NCBI RefSeq assembly: GCF_014652215.1
Contig: NZ_BMYJ01000009.1
Span: 113,286-168,519, forward strand
DNA length: 55,234 nucleotides
From: Neogemmobacter tilapiae
GTDB taxonomy: Bacteria; Pseudomonadota; Alphaproteobacteria; Rhodobacterales; Rhodobacteraceae
Reading direction: 5' to 3'
This document shows positions 37,679-46,508 of this stretch, one piece after another. A program made the position numbers and the translations under genes. The first letter of the stretch is position 1. Every line of letters begins with the position of its first letter. The notes under the pieces are model-generated. The model ran no database searches. It had not been told where the DNA came from and saw only the letters and a list, made by a program, of their open reading frames with translations.

Positions 37679-38191
37679 TTACCAAACACCCCGCCCGTCT
37701 TCGGGCATCCACACAATCTTCAATCTGTCACGGAACTGCGGTGAAACCTTGGCAGGTTTTCCACAGGAGCAAGGCCATTGAATGACCAGCCTGCTCTTTT
37801 TCCATCGCATCAGGCCGAGGCCATCACCCGTCACTTCCGATCCCCTCAAAGCCGCTGACAAACAGCGCGAGATGTAAAGAACCGCAGGGTGGTTACGCGA
37901 CAGAAAGACGAAAGTTTCCACAAATTTTGCAGCGCAGAAAATAATCGCCCAAATGGCACGCCTCAGCACGGTTTTCCTGATCCGACCAAGAAATGCAGAT
38001 GCCCGCCAAGTCAACAGAATTTGTGCGTTGGGGTGGTTTGGCAGGGCAACATCGGCCATATTTTGTGGCATCCTGAAGGCGCGAGGCGCATTACGGTTGT
38101 GCGGCATAACTTACGACCTTGGTCTAGGTTGAGGCCAATTCTCTGTCCTTTTGGGCTTTACGAATCTGGCGCAGAAAATGATAAATGTTCC
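37679..38191. other. Intergenic region between the RTX gene and the photolyase-like gene
   Basis: 513 bases between divergent genes. It must carry both promoters. It contains an in-frame extension of the photolyase ORF that has no conserved sequence. It also contains isolated TTTTCCACA and TTTCCACAA boxes that are too few to call an origin. No RNA gene or repeat is seen. Confidence 0.5.
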
Positions 38192-39463
38192 ATGAATGTT
38201 CTTGTCTGGTTTCGGCGCGATCTGCGGGCTTTCGACCACCCGGCGCTGGCGGCGGCGGGGGCCATGGGGCCCGTCTTGCCGGTCTTTGTGATCGAGCCCG
38301 ATTTTTGGACGCAGGCGGATCGGTCGGGGCGGCAATGGGCGTTTCTGCGCGAAACGCTGCTGGATTTGCGCGGGCAACTGCGGGGGCAGCTTTTGGTTCG
38401 GCAGGGTGCAGCGGTGACGGTTTTGGCCGGGCTTTGCCGAAAACATCGCATCCGGCGGATTGTGACGATGGCGGATGCGGCCTGGCCGGGCGGCTGCGAT
38501 GTGGCGGAATGGGCGCGTGGGGCTGGGGTGGAATGGTTGGAGCTGCCACAAGGGGCTGACGCAGGGCAGGGGGCTTTGAACTTTGTTGCCGATCTGGCGC
38601 CGGGGCCGATCCCCGACGCCAGATCGCTTGGGATGGTTGACGACCGCTGCCCGCATCGGCAGGCCGGTGGGCGGGCTGCTGGGCAGGCCTTGCTGGATGG
38701 CTTTCTCACCCATCGGTCCCAAGGCTATCAGCAGGCCGAAACCCACGCGCTGCTTTCTGAAAGGGCTTCATCCCGCCTGTCACCCCATCTGGCCTGGGGA
38801 AGCCTGTCAGCCCGCGAAGTGGCCTTGGCCGCAGCCGAGCGGCAAGTTGCAGCAAACCATGGCGACTGGGCCGCCGGTCTGCGCCTGTTTCAATCCCGTC
38901 TGGCCCTGCGCGATCAAAGCCCTGTCGTGCCCATGACCGGCCAAGGCGCGGCGCATGACCTTGACGCCTTTGCGGCCGGCGAAACCGGTCTGCCTTTTGT
39001 CGATGCGGTCTTGCGCTACTTTCAGGCCACGGGCTGGCTGAACCATCGGCTGCGCGCTCTCCTGGTCAGCATCGCCCTGCATCATCTGCGCATCAACCCC
39101 ACCCTCGCCGGACAGGCCCTCGCCCGCCTGTCCACCGACTATGATCCGACCATCCATAGCCGCGAAATGCAGCGCGTTGCCTTGGCGCGCCCTTTGCATC
39201 CGCTTCCCCTCGCGGCCCGCCTTGACCCGACCGGCAGTTTCACCCGCCGCTGGCTGCCCGAACTTGCCCATCTGCCTGACGACGCCCTGCAACAGCCCTG
39301 GAAATCCCCTCTTGCGCGGCCCTTGCTGGGCCGTCGCTACCCCGAGCCTTTGGTCGATCCCAACCAAGCCCTGCGCCGCGCCGGGGCAAGAAAAGGGGCC
39401 ACCCACCGGCGACCCGATTTCACGTTGATCGAATGCCCCCGCCAACTGGCCTTGCCGCTCTGA
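38192..39463 (+). CDS. Cryptochrome/photolyase-family flavoprotein
   Basis: A 423-residue protein: N-terminal Rossmann photolyase domain (MNVLVWFRRDLRAFDHPAL) and a C-terminal FAD domain (FLTHRSQGYQQ, SSRLSPHLAWGSLS, LPFVDAVLRYFQATGWLNHR). It is shorter than typical ~470-residue CPD photolyases. The usual W-M-H-N-R-x-R-M motif reads WLNHRLRA. The DGDPASNNGGWQW region is replaced by DYDPTIHSREMQRVAL, pointing to a divergent subgroup. The role may be DNA repair or light sensing. The ATG at 38192 is the conserved start. Confidence 0.85.
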   Translation: MNVLVWFRRDLRAFDHPALAAAGAMGPVLPVFVIEPDFWTQADRSGRQWAFLRETLLDLRGQLRGQLLVRQGAAVTVLAGLCRKHRIRRIVTMADAAWPGGCDVAEWARGAGVEWLELPQGADAGQGALNFVADLAPGPIPDARSLGMVDDRCPHRQAGGRAAGQALLDGFLTHRSQGYQQAETHALLSERASSRLSPHLAWGSLSAREVALAAAERQVAANHGDWAAGLRLFQSRLALRDQSPVVPMTGQGAAHDLDAFAAGETGLPFVDAVLRYFQATGWLNHRLRALLVSIALHHLRINPTLAGQALARLSTDYDPTIHSREMQRVALARPLHPLPLAARLDPTGSFTRRWLPELAHLPDDALQQPWKSPLARPLLGRRYPEPLVDPNQALRRAGARKGATHRRPDFTLIECPRQLALPL

Positions 39464-39465
39464 AC

Positions 39466-39909
39466 TTACAAAGCCTCGGCCATCGCCGCCAGTTTGTCCA
39501 AGGTCGTCTGGCCCAGTTCGATAGCCCCGAAATCGACGACCGCCTGCCGGATCGCGGCATCGGGAAACACCATCACCTGCGTCACCCGCGTCCCCCCTGC
39601 CTCCGGCTCCAGCGTCACCGTGACCCAGGCATGGGGATCCCCGTCACTGTCATCCGACATCACGAATTCAATCCGCTTCGGCGGGTCATACAGCGTGAAT
39701 TCATGCCGGTTCGCCCAGACTTCCCCCTTTGGCCCCAACATGTCAAACCGCCAGCTTCCGCCTTGCCGCAGGTCAATCGACTTGGTCTTGCAGCTATGCC
39801 CCTTCGGCCCGAACCATTCCGGCAGGATCGCGGGATCGGTCCAGCATTTCCAGACCGCCTCGGGGCTGGCCTGAATGACGCGGGTCAGCGTGATCGAACG
39901 ATCCTCCAT
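39466..39909 (-). CDS. SRPBCC (AHSA1-like) domain protein, second in operon
   Basis: A 147-residue START/Bet v1-like fold protein (VIQASPEAVWKCWTDPAILPEWFGP, GGSWRFDM, GGTRVTQVMVF). It is the last gene of arsR-SRPBCC-SRPBCC. Its ATG shares a base with the previous stop (TGATG), so it is translationally coupled. Such proteins bind small hydrophobic ligands; the ligand is unknown. Confidence 0.88.
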   Translation of the reverse strand: MEDRSITLTRVIQASPEAVWKCWTDPAILPEWFGPKGHSCKTKSIDLRQGGSWRFDMLGPKGEVWANRHEFTLYDPPKRIEFVMSDDSDGDPHAWVTVTLEPEAGGTRVTQVMVFPDAAIRQAVVDFGAIELGQTTLDKLAAMAEAL

Positions 39910-40376
39910 CACTTCAACCCCTGCGCATATTCTTCCAACTGTGTCGCCACGGTGCCCCAGCCGGAGGAGAAGCCCATCGCCTCATGGCTTGCGGCCGCTT
40001 CTGCAGAACGGTGCCGCGCAATCGCGGTATAGCGCGTCCGGCCATTCCCAATATCTTCGAACGTCAGGATCGCTGTCATGAAGGGTTCCGGGTTCGGCTT
40101 CCAGCCTTCGGTATAGGTGTCCGTGAAAACCAGCTTTTCGTTCGGCACCACCTCAAGGTAAACCCCGTTGTTTTCCATGATGTTGCCATCCACATCAAAG
40201 GTCGTGTTGCAGGCCCCGCCCACCCGCACATCCAGCTTGCAGCCCACCACTTTGTGCGGCTTTGGCACGAACCAATGCGGCAGATGTTCCTCGCTCGTCC
40301 AGCATTTGTACAGGATTTCCCGCGGCGCATTCAGTTCACGCACCAGTTTCAGGTCAAGCTTCGGGTCCAGTTCCAC
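39909..40376 (-). CDS. SRPBCC (AHSA1-like) domain protein, first in operon
   Basis: A 155-residue SRPBCC protein (LVRELNAPREILYKCWTSEEHLPHW, GGACNTTFDVDG, VFTDTYTEGW). It starts with GTG at 40376 inside the end of the arsR gene, with GGAGG six bases upstream, so it overlaps arsR by 23 bases. It is a paralogue of the next gene, with only moderate similarity. Confidence 0.88.
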   Translation of the reverse strand: MELDPKLDLKLVRELNAPREILYKCWTSEEHLPHWFVPKPHKVVGCKLDVRVGGACNTTFDVDGNIMENNGVYLEVVPNEKLVFTDTYTEGWKPNPEPFMTAILTFEDIGNGRTRYTAIARHRSAEAAASHEAMGFSSGWGTVATQLEEYAQGLK

Positions 40377-40710
40377 GTTCCGCCTCCATCAGTTTCATTG
40401 CATATTCTTCCAGCCGGTCCAGCCGCCCCTCCCAAAGGGCCTTTTGCTGTGCCAGCCAATCGTCCACCGCGGCCAATGTTTCCGGCTTTGCCCTGCACAT
40501 TCGCACCCGCCCCGTCTTTTCACTGCTGATCAGCCCTGCGTCCTCTAGCACCGACAGGTGGCGCATCACCGTGGGCAAGGCCATGCCGCTGGGTTTGGCC
40601 AGCACGGTGACGGGCTGCGCCCCCTGCCCAAGCATCGCCAGCATGTTGCGGCGTGTGGGATCAGACAGCGCTTGGAAGATCAGGTTCAGATCGGGATCAT
40701 GTTTAGCCAT
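40354..40710 (-). CDS. ArsR-family regulator
   Basis: A 118-residue winged-helix repressor (IFQALSDPTRRNMLAMLGQGAQPVTVLAKPSGMALPTVMRHLSVLEDAGL as the DNA-binding region, residues 10-60). It lacks the classic metal-binding Cys box, which fits ArsR proteins paired with SRPBCC genes. The ATG at 40710 is chosen; the longer frame has no conserved sequence. It probably controls its own operon and perhaps the divergent region before glcB. Confidence 0.9.
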   Translation of the reverse strand: MAKHDPDLNLIFQALSDPTRRNMLAMLGQGAQPVTVLAKPSGMALPTVMRHLSVLEDAGLISSEKTGRVRMCRAKPETLAAVDDWLAQQKALWEGRLDRLEEYAMKLMEAERGTGPEA

Positions 40711-40852
40711 AATGCTAACTATCACGCGCCGCGCCACGACGCAAGCCATTGTTAGCGCCACCGCTTAGTTTTTCCGCCGCATCGCGGCGAATGGATGATT
40801 GCACGGGGGGAAAGGTCGGTCTAACCCTTGGGAAAAGCCGGGAGGAACGCAG
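40711..40852. promoter_or_regulatory. Divergent promoter region, arsR / glcB
   Basis: 142 bases between divergent starts. A strong GGAGGAACGCAG ribosome-binding region precedes glcB. TTAGC-type sequence near the arsR start (GCTAAC...GTTAGC at about 40714-40757) could be part of an operator. Confidence 0.4.
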
Positions 40853-43000
40853 ATGGCACGGGTGACGCGCGCAGGGTTGCAGGTCGATCAGGCCTTGGCC
40901 GATTTCATCGAGGGGCAGGCCCTGCCCGGCACCGGGGTTGAGGCCGCAGCCTTTTGGGAGGGGCTTGCGGGGGGATTGGCGGACCTTGCGCCGGAAAACC
41001 GGGCGCTGTTGGCGAAACGCGATGATTTGCAGGCCAAGATCGACGCCTGGCACATCGAACGGCGCGGGCAGGCGCATGACCCCGCCGCTTATCAAGCGTT
41101 TTTGGCCGAGATTGGCTATCTTCTGCCGGAAGGGCCGGATTTCACGCTGGAAACCACGAAGATCGACCCCGAGATTGCGACGCTGGCCGGCCCGCAGCTT
41201 GTCGTGCCAATCAGCAATGCGCGCTATGCGCTGAACGCGGCCAATGCCCGATTTGGCAGCCTTTACGACGCACTTTACGGCACCGATGCCTTGGGCGATC
41301 TGCCCGTGGGCAAGGGTTTTGACCCCGCGCGGGGGGCGCGGGTGATTGCCTGGGCCAAGGCGCATCTGGACAAGGTGGCCCCCTTGGACGAGGGGCCTTG
41401 GGCGCAGGTGACGGGGCTGGCGGTCGAGGGTGGCAAGCTGGTGGCCGAAGGGCCTTGGGGCAAGGGGCATCTGCTGCATCCCGAACAGTTCGTCGGCTGG
41501 CAATCGGGCGAGGTGGCCCCCTTGCAGGTGCTGTTGCAGGCCAATGGTTTGCGCATCGAAATTCTGGTGGACCGCAGCACGGCCATTGGCAAGCTGCACC
41601 CGGCGGGCATTTCCGACATCTGGCTGGAGGCGGCGGTGTCGGCGATCATGGATCTTGAGGACAGCGTGGCAGCGGTCGATGGGCCGGACAAGGCGGCGGC
41701 CTATGCGAATTGGCTGGGGCTGATGAAGGGCGATCTGGTCGAGACGTTTGAAAAGAACGGCCAGACGGTCACGCGCAAGCTGAACCCCGATTTTGAATAC
41801 AAGGCCCCGGATGGCAGCCCGCTGTGGGTGAAATGCCGGGCGCTGATGCTGGTTCGGAATGTGGGTCATCTGATGACGACGCCTGCGGTGCTGGACGCGA
41901 AGGGCCGGGAAATTCCTGAGGGGATTTTGGATGCTTTCGTGACGACGCTGTGCGCGATGCATGATCTGCAAAAGACCGGGGGGGCGCGGAATTCGGCGCA
42001 GGGTTCGGTCTATGTGGTGAAACCGAAAATGCACGGACCGGAAGAGGTGGGCTTTGCCTGCCGGATTTTCGACCGGGTGGAACAGGTGCTGGGTCTGCCT
42101 GCGAACACGGTCAAGCTGGGGATCATGGATGAGGAACGGCGGACATCGGTGAACCTGAAGGAATGTATCCGGGCGGCGCGGGCGCGGTTGGCGTTTATCA
42201 ACACGGGGTTCCTGGACCGCACGGGGGATGAAATCCACACCAGCATGGAAGCGGGGCCGATGGTGCCGAAGGGGGCGATGAAGTCCAGCGCCTGGATTGC
42301 GGCATACGAGGCGCGGAATGTGGAAATCGGCCTTTCTTGCGGGCTGAAAGGCGCGGCGCAGATCGGCAAGGGCATGTGGGCGGCACCGGACCGGATGGCG
42401 GAAATGCTGGCGGTGAAGATCGGGCATCCGAAGGCAGGCGCGAATTGCGCTTGGGTGCCTTCGCCCACGGCGGCGACCTTGCACGCGACGCATTATCATC
42501 AGGTGGATGTGGCGGCAGTGCAGGCGGGCATTGCCGCCAAGGGCAGGGTGGCAACGCTGGACGACTTGCTGACGATCCCGCTGGCAACCGGAAATTTCCC
42601 GCCCGAAATGGTGCAGGCCGAGGTGGACAACAACGCCCAAGGCATTCTGGGCTATGTGGTGCGCTGGGTCGATCAGGGGGTGGGCTGTTCCAAGGTGCCG
42701 GATATTCATGATGTTGGGCTAATGGAAGATCGGGCGACCTGCCGGATTTCGTCGCAAGCCTTGGCGAACTGGCTGCACCATGGGGTGATCGACATTGATC
42801 AGGTGCTGGAAGGCATGATGCGCATGGCCGAGGTGGTGGACCGTCAGAACGCGGGCGATCCAGCCTATCAGCCGATGGCCCCGGCCTATGACGGCGAGGC
42901 GTTCCGAGCGGCCTGCGATCTGGTTTTCAAGGGGCGGGTGCAGGTGTCGGGCTATACCGAACCGCTGCTGCATGCGGCGCGGCTAAGGGTGAAGGGATAG
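40853..43000 (+). CDS. glcB: Malate synthase G
   Basis: Condenses glyoxylate with acetyl-CoA to malate. It has 715 residues, right for isoform G. Visible motifs are [16 protein letters not shown], the [20 protein letters not shown] segment (in two pieces around the catalytic Arg/Glu), [17 protein letters not shown] and the C-terminal [19 protein letters not shown]. The ATG at 40853 has a strong GGAGG. No isocitrate lyase is in the window, so it may serve glycolate/glyoxylate use or the ethylmalonyl-CoA pathway. Confidence 0.97.
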   Translation: MARVTRAGLQVDQALADFIEGQALPGTGVEAAAFWEGLAGGLADLAPENRALLAKRDDLQAKIDAWHIERRGQAHDPAAYQAFLAEIGYLLPEGPDFTLETTKIDPEIATLAGPQLVVPISNARYALNAANARFGSLYDALYGTDALGDLPVGKGFDPARGARVIAWAKAHLDKVAPLDEGPWAQVTGLAVEGGKLVAEGPWGKGHLLHPEQFVGWQSGEVAPLQVLLQANGLRIEILVDRSTAIGKLHPAGISDIWLEAAVSAIMDLEDSVAAVDGPDKAAAYANWLGLMKGDLVETFEKNGQTVTRKLNPDFEYKAPDGSPLWVKCRALMLVRNVGHLMTTPAVLDAKGREIPEGILDAFVTTLCAMHDLQKTGGARNSAQGSVYVVKPKMHGPEEVGFACRIFDRVEQVLGLPANTVKLGIMDEERRTSVNLKECIRAARARLAFINTGFLDRTGDEIHTSMEAGPMVPKGAMKSSAWIAAYEARNVEIGLSCGLKGAAQIGKGMWAAPDRMAEMLAVKIGHPKAGANCAWVPSPTAATLHATHYHQVDVAAVQAGIAAKGRVATLDDLLTIPLATGNFPPEMVQAEVDNNAQGILGYVVRWVDQGVGCSKVPDIHDVGLMEDRATCRISSQALANWLHHGVIDIDQVLEGMMRMAEVVDRQNAGDPAYQPMAPAYDGEAFRAACDLVFKGRVQVSGYTEPLLHAARLRVKG

Positions 43001-43008
43001 CTCTCTTT

Positions 43009-43130
43009 CGCCCCCCCACCCCTAACCCCTCCCCACAGGGGGGAGGGGAGCCTCTTCATTCAAGCCGTGCCACTTTTAGGATAGCGCGCCTTCCCCTCCC
43101 CCCTGTGGGGAGGGGTTAGGGGTGGGGGGG
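43009..43130. repeat. Long nested inverted repeat between convergent glcB and bolA
   Basis: Two near-perfect ~38-base arms (C-rich at 43009-43048, G-rich at 43092-43130) around a ~42-base spacer. Each arm contains its own hairpin (CCCCTCCCC, ACAG, GGGGAGGGG type), so a cruciform is possible. It likely terminates both convergent genes. The same arm type occurs at 1545-1665 and 46069-46180. Confidence 0.88.
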
Positions 43131-43134
43131 GCGG

Positions 43135-43386
43135 TCAGCCCGCATCAATCCCCAGCGCATGAATCCGCGTGTTCAGATCACCAATCGCATGATGCACTGC
43201 GCGGTGGCGCGCCACGCGACCCATTCCTGCCAGCGCCGGGGCGCGGATCAGCACATGGAAATGGCTTTCCCCCGACCCGTCATCGCCTGCATGGCCGTGG
43301 TGGCGGTGGCTGTCGTTGCGGATGTCCAGTTCGGTGGGCTGAAAGGCCGCTGTCAGGCGTTGTTGCAATTCCTGTTCAACTGTCAT
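43135..43386 (-). CDS. bolA: BolA-family protein
   Basis: An 83-residue BolA domain: ELDIRNDSHRHHGHAG, GESHFHVLI, then VARHRAVHHAIGDLN and the IHALGI end. BolA proteins partner with monothiol glutaredoxins through [2Fe-2S] and affect iron and stress regulation. It is divergent from the J-domain gene 66 bases away, a pairing common in Rhodobacteraceae. Confidence 0.93.
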   Translation of the reverse strand: MTVEQELQQRLTAAFQPTELDIRNDSHRHHGHAGDDGSGESHFHVLIRAPALAGMGRVARHRAVHHAIGDLNTRIHALGIDAG

Positions 43387-43452
43387 CCGACCCCCCTTCA
43401 ATCTGCCGTCAGAATGCCTAGAATGTCGGCCCCGAGTCGGAAAGGCAAGCGC

Positions 43453-44079
43453 ATGACCAAACCCCCGTTCGAGTTCGACATCCGTGTGTCTACGGACAAG
43501 AAACGCAAGAAAGTGACGCGTCGGGGGATGTCGGGGGCTTTTGACACCTCGACCAAGGTCTGCGAATTTCCGAACTGTCAGGAACAGGGCCTGTATCGCG
43601 CCCCGAAATCGCCCGATCTGCTGGATGAATTCTTCTGGTTCTGCAAGGAACACATCCGCGAGTATAACCTGAAATGGAACTTCTTTCAGGGCACCACGGA
43701 TGAAGAATTCCAGAAGTTTCTGGAAAAAGACCGGGTCTGGGAACGCGAAACAAAACCCTTCAGCCGCAAGGATGACGGCAATGCCTGGGCGCGGCTGGGG
43801 GTGAACGATCCTTTGGAAATTCTGGGCGAAAAGGGCACGCGCAATGCGCCGCCGGTCGCCACCGCCACTCGCAAGCTGCCGCCCACCGAACGCAAGGCGC
43901 TTGAGGTGCTGGATGCGCGCGACACCTGGACCAAGACCGAAATCCGCAAGCAATACAAAAGCCTGGTGAAAGACCTGCATCCCGACATGAACGGCGGCAA
44001 TCGCGATGACGAGGGCCGTTTGCAAGAGGTGGTCTGGGCCTGGGATCAGATCAAGGACAGCCGCTATTTCCGCGACTAG
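43453..44079 (+). CDS. J-domain (DnaJ-like) protein
   Basis: A 208-residue protein. The N-terminal part carries a CEFPNC...CKEH Cys/His pattern (KVCEFPNCQEQGLYRAP ... FFWFCKEHIREYN), possibly metal-binding. The C-terminal J domain has the HPD motif at residues 176-178 (LHPDMNGG). It should stimulate DnaK ATPase; clients are unknown. Its stop overlaps by 4 bases the end of the opposite DUF2256 gene. Confidence 0.9.
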   Translation: MTKPPFEFDIRVSTDKKRKKVTRRGMSGAFDTSTKVCEFPNCQEQGLYRAPKSPDLLDEFFWFCKEHIREYNLKWNFFQGTTDEEFQKFLEKDRVWERETKPFSRKDDGNAWARLGVNDPLEILGEKGTRNAPPVATATRKLPPTERKALEVLDARDTWTKTEIRKQYKSLVKDLHPDMNGGNRDDEGRLQEVVWAWDQIKDSRYFRD

Positions 44080-44243
44080 GGGGCAGGGCTTTTAGCCTTG
44101 TCTCGCCGCTCGTGCCGGCAACGGTCGGAACAATACCGCACCTCGTCCCAAACCTTTTCCCATTTCTTCCGCCAAGTAAAAGGCCGCCCGCAGCCTGCAC
44201 ACAGCTTTTCCGGCAGGTCGGCCTTTTTCGGCTTGCGGCCCAC
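44076..44243 (-). CDS. DUF2256 zinc-ribbon-like small protein
   Basis: A 55-residue protein starting with GTG at 44243, two bases after the thiE stop. It has two Cys pairs: KLCAGCGRPFTWRKKWEK and VRYCSDRCR, the DUF2256 signature, probably a zinc ribbon. It is often found near photolyase-related genes, though here the photolyase-like gene is 4.6 kb away. Coupled behind thiE. Confidence 0.85.
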   Translation of the reverse strand: MGRKPKKADLPEKLCAGCGRPFTWRKKWEKVWDEVRYCSDRCRHERRDKAKSPAP

Positions 44244-44245
44244 GG

Positions 44246-44863
44246 TTACCCCATCGCCGCCACAAGCGCCTTCAGGCGGGCCAGCGGGTCATCGCTTCCC
44301 CAGATCTCGTCCCCAATCCCGAAGAAATCCGTCATCCCCGCCAGTTCCCGCACCTTTTCCACCGACAGCCCCCCCTCGGCCACCACCGGCACTTCGATCA
44401 TCTCGCTCCACCAGCCGAACAGATCGGCTTCGGCCATTTCCCCGCTGCCCAGCAAACTCGCCCCCACCGGACCAAAGGCCACATAATCCGCCCCCGCCTC
44501 GGCCGCCCCCATCCCCTCATGCCGACTGTTCCCGCAGAACGCCCCGATGATGGCATCCGCCCCCAGATCCTTGCGCAAGCTCCGCAGGTTCTTCCCCCCA
44601 TCCGTCAGATGCACCCCGTCCAGACCCAACCGCTCCACCAGCAGCGCATGCTTTTCGATCACAATCGCCACATCCCGCTGATGCGTCACCTCCCGCAAGG
44701 CATCCGCCGCCCGCGCGATCATCTCTTCATCCCGCGTTGCCACCGCCAGCCGCAGGCAGGCCACATCCACCCCATCCAGCACCCGCCCCAAAAGGCCGGG
44801 AAACACTGCCAGATCGAATGTCGGCGGCGTGATCAGGTAAATCTGCGGGCGCTCTTCGTTCAT
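44246..44863 (-). CDS. thiE: Thiamine phosphate synthase-like protein
   Basis: A 205-residue TIM-barrel TMP-synthase family protein: IYLITPP at the N-terminus, ALLVERLGLDGVHLTDG, IGAFCGNSRHEGMGAAEAGADYVAFGP and VVAEGGLS. Some canonical ThiE residues (HxGQ) read HLTDG, so an orphan TenI/ThiE-like role is possible. The ATG at 44863 has GAGGA nearby; an ATG one codon earlier also exists. No other thi genes and no TPP riboswitch are seen upstream. Confidence 0.82.
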   Translation of the reverse strand: MNEERPQIYLITPPTFDLAVFPGLLGRVLDGVDVACLRLAVATRDEEMIARAADALREVTHQRDVAIVIEKHALLVERLGLDGVHLTDGGKNLRSLRKDLGADAIIGAFCGNSRHEGMGAAEAGADYVAFGPVGASLLGSGEMAEADLFGWWSEMIEVPVVAEGGLSVEKVRELAGMTDFFGIGDEIWGSDDPLARLKALVAAMG

Positions 44864-44917
44864 CATATCCTCGGGCGTAAAACTTCCCCGCCCTTTACCC
44901 CCTTTTCCACCCCTTGG

Positions 44918-45244
44918 CTACTTCGCAGGCAGCCCCCTCACAAAAGCCTTTGCCCCCTCCAACAACCTTATCCGCAAATCCTGATCCTCTGCCCAATCCC
45001 GCCCCAACCGCACCCAGCCCTCCATCGCGCGTCCCCCCATTTCCATCGCCCGCACCCCTTCCTCCTCCAAAGCCCAACCGTCATTCCCCTTGCCCAGCCG
45101 CACCAGAACCCCATCCTCTTTCGCCCCGCATAAAAGATGCCCCCGCCACATCCAGCAGACGCCCCCGAACATCTTGCGCAGCTCCAACCCCTCCAGATCC
45201 CCCAGATCCCGCCGCACCAAAGCCTCCAACTCTTCGTCCCGCAT
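44918..45244 (-). CDS. TfoX N-terminal domain protein
   Basis: A 108-residue TfoX_N family protein (LELRKMFGGVCWMWRGHLLCG). The domain occurs in competence regulators, but single-domain alphaproteobacterial forms have no known function. The ATG at 45244 is chosen for its AAGGAGG eight bases upstream. Confidence 0.85.
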   Translation of the reverse strand: MRDEELEALVRRDLGDLEGLELRKMFGGVCWMWRGHLLCGAKEDGVLVRLGKGNDGWALEEEGVRAMEMGGRAMEGWVRLGRDWAEDQDLRIRLLEGAKAFVRGLPAK

Positions 45245-45291
45245 CGCCGCCTCCTTGCCAGACCATTCCCCATAGCCTAACACCCCTTCCC

Positions 45292-46038
45292 ATGCAGCAA
45301 AGCCCCCTCAACCAGCCCCATTTCGTCCTTGTCCGCCCCCAGATGGGCGAGAACATCGGTGCCGCCGCCCGCGCCATGCTCAACTTCGGCCTCGACCGCA
45401 TGCGCATCATCGCCCCCCGCGATGGCTGGCCCAACCCCCGCGCCAATGCCTTGGCCTCTGGCGCTGGCCGCGTCCTTGATCACGCGGGCCTGTTCCCCGA
45501 CCTGCCCAGTGCCATCGCCGATTGCGATTTCGTCTTTGCCACCACCGCCCGTTCCCGCGAATTGACCAAGCCCATCGTCACCCCCGAACGCGCCATGCAG
45601 ATGACCCGTGCGCTGATTGCCGAGGGCAAGCGCGTCGCCATCCTGTTCGGCCCCGAACGTGCCGGGCTGGAAAATGACGATGTCGCCCCCGCCAATGCCA
45701 TCATCACCGTCCCGGTGAACCCCGAATTCTATTCGCTGAACCTTGGCCAATGCGCCCTGCTGATGGCCTATGAATGGGGCCGTCAGACCGGCGACACCCC
45801 GCCCGAGGTCATGGGCCTCGCCCGCACCGATTTCGCCTCGCAGGTGGAGGTGGAGCGGCTGGGCGACCATATGGAAGAGAAGCTGGGCGAAGTCGGCTTT
45901 TTCTACCCCGCCGAAAAAGCGCCCGGCATGCAACTGGCCCTGCGGAACATGTGGGGCAGGCTGGGGCTGACGAAGGCCGAGGTGCAGACCTTTCACGGCA
46001 TGCTGCGGCAGGTGTGGTATCATTTTGGGAAGAAGTGA
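45292..46038 (+). CDS. trmJ: TrmJ-type tRNA 2'-O-methyltransferase (SPOUT)
   Basis: A 248-residue SpoU/TrmH-family methyltransferase: motif 1 VRPQMGENIGAAARAMLNFGL, motif 2 LFGPERAGLENDD, motif 3 PEFYSLNLGQCALLMAYE (knot). TrmJ methylates ribose at position 32 of several tRNAs. The ATG at 45292 gives the conserved start. Confidence 0.92.
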   Translation: MQQSPLNQPHFVLVRPQMGENIGAAARAMLNFGLDRMRIIAPRDGWPNPRANALASGAGRVLDHAGLFPDLPSAIADCDFVFATTARSRELTKPIVTPERAMQMTRALIAEGKRVAILFGPERAGLENDDVAPANAIITVPVNPEFYSLNLGQCALLMAYEWGRQTGDTPPEVMGLARTDFASQVEVERLGDHMEEKLGEVGFFYPAEKAPGMQLALRNMWGRLGLTKAEVQTFHGMLRQVWYHFGKK

Positions 46039-46508
46039 GGGGGAGCCGATCTTACCCGACAGCCCGTAGTGCCCCTCCTCCCCACAAGGCGGGAGGACGG
46101 CTCTCGGCAGCGCGATGTCGTCCCTTGAAACAGAAGTTCATCGCGGCCCCCTCCCCCTCGTGGGGAGGGATGGGGTGGGGGGCGTGGTGCCAACGAAAGC
46201 CCTTTCCAAACCTCTCTGCCCATGCACCCATTCCCAACGCCGCGCATCTTCCGGCCCCGATACGCGCCGCAGGCGCAGGGGCCAGCGCCTGCCCGTCCCG
46301 GCGGGCTGGCGCTTGGGTGCGGTCAGCGCCTTGACCCGATCGAGGATGCACCGGGCACGATAAAGCGCGCCGACGGGCCGTTGCAGCGCCACCCCACGGA
46401 CAGGCGCTGGGCCCGCTTGGCGAAGAAACTTAGTGAGAAGGTGCTTCGTCTGCCACCTTCATCATTTGCACGCAGACATTTAAGGCTTCAATTTTATCCT
46501 TAAAAAGA
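46039..46508. other. Repeat-containing gap without a confident gene
   Basis: 470 bases. They contain a GC-rich inverted repeat at 46069-46180 of the same family as those at 43009 and 1545, then GC-rich sequence to ~46440. Short ORFs on both strands in 46138-46503 show no family features and are probably spurious. The last 70 bases become AT-rich toward the end of the next minus-strand gene. Confidence 0.6.

Noticed and set aside
37740-37930. DnaA-box-like TTTTCCACA and TTTCCACAA sequences
   Set aside because: Only two scattered imperfect boxes and no AT-rich unwinding element or origin-linked genes.
37889-38191. N-terminal extension of the photolyase-like ORF
   Set aside because: It lacks conserved sequence; the family start MNVLVWFRRDLR coincides with the ATG at 38192.
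40715-42709. 664-codon minus-strand ORF opposite glcB
   Set aside because: His/Arg/Pro-rich shadow of malate synthase G.
46138-46503. Small ORFs on both strands in the gap after trmJ
   Set aside because: No recognisable domains; their ends run through the GC-rich palindromic repeat.
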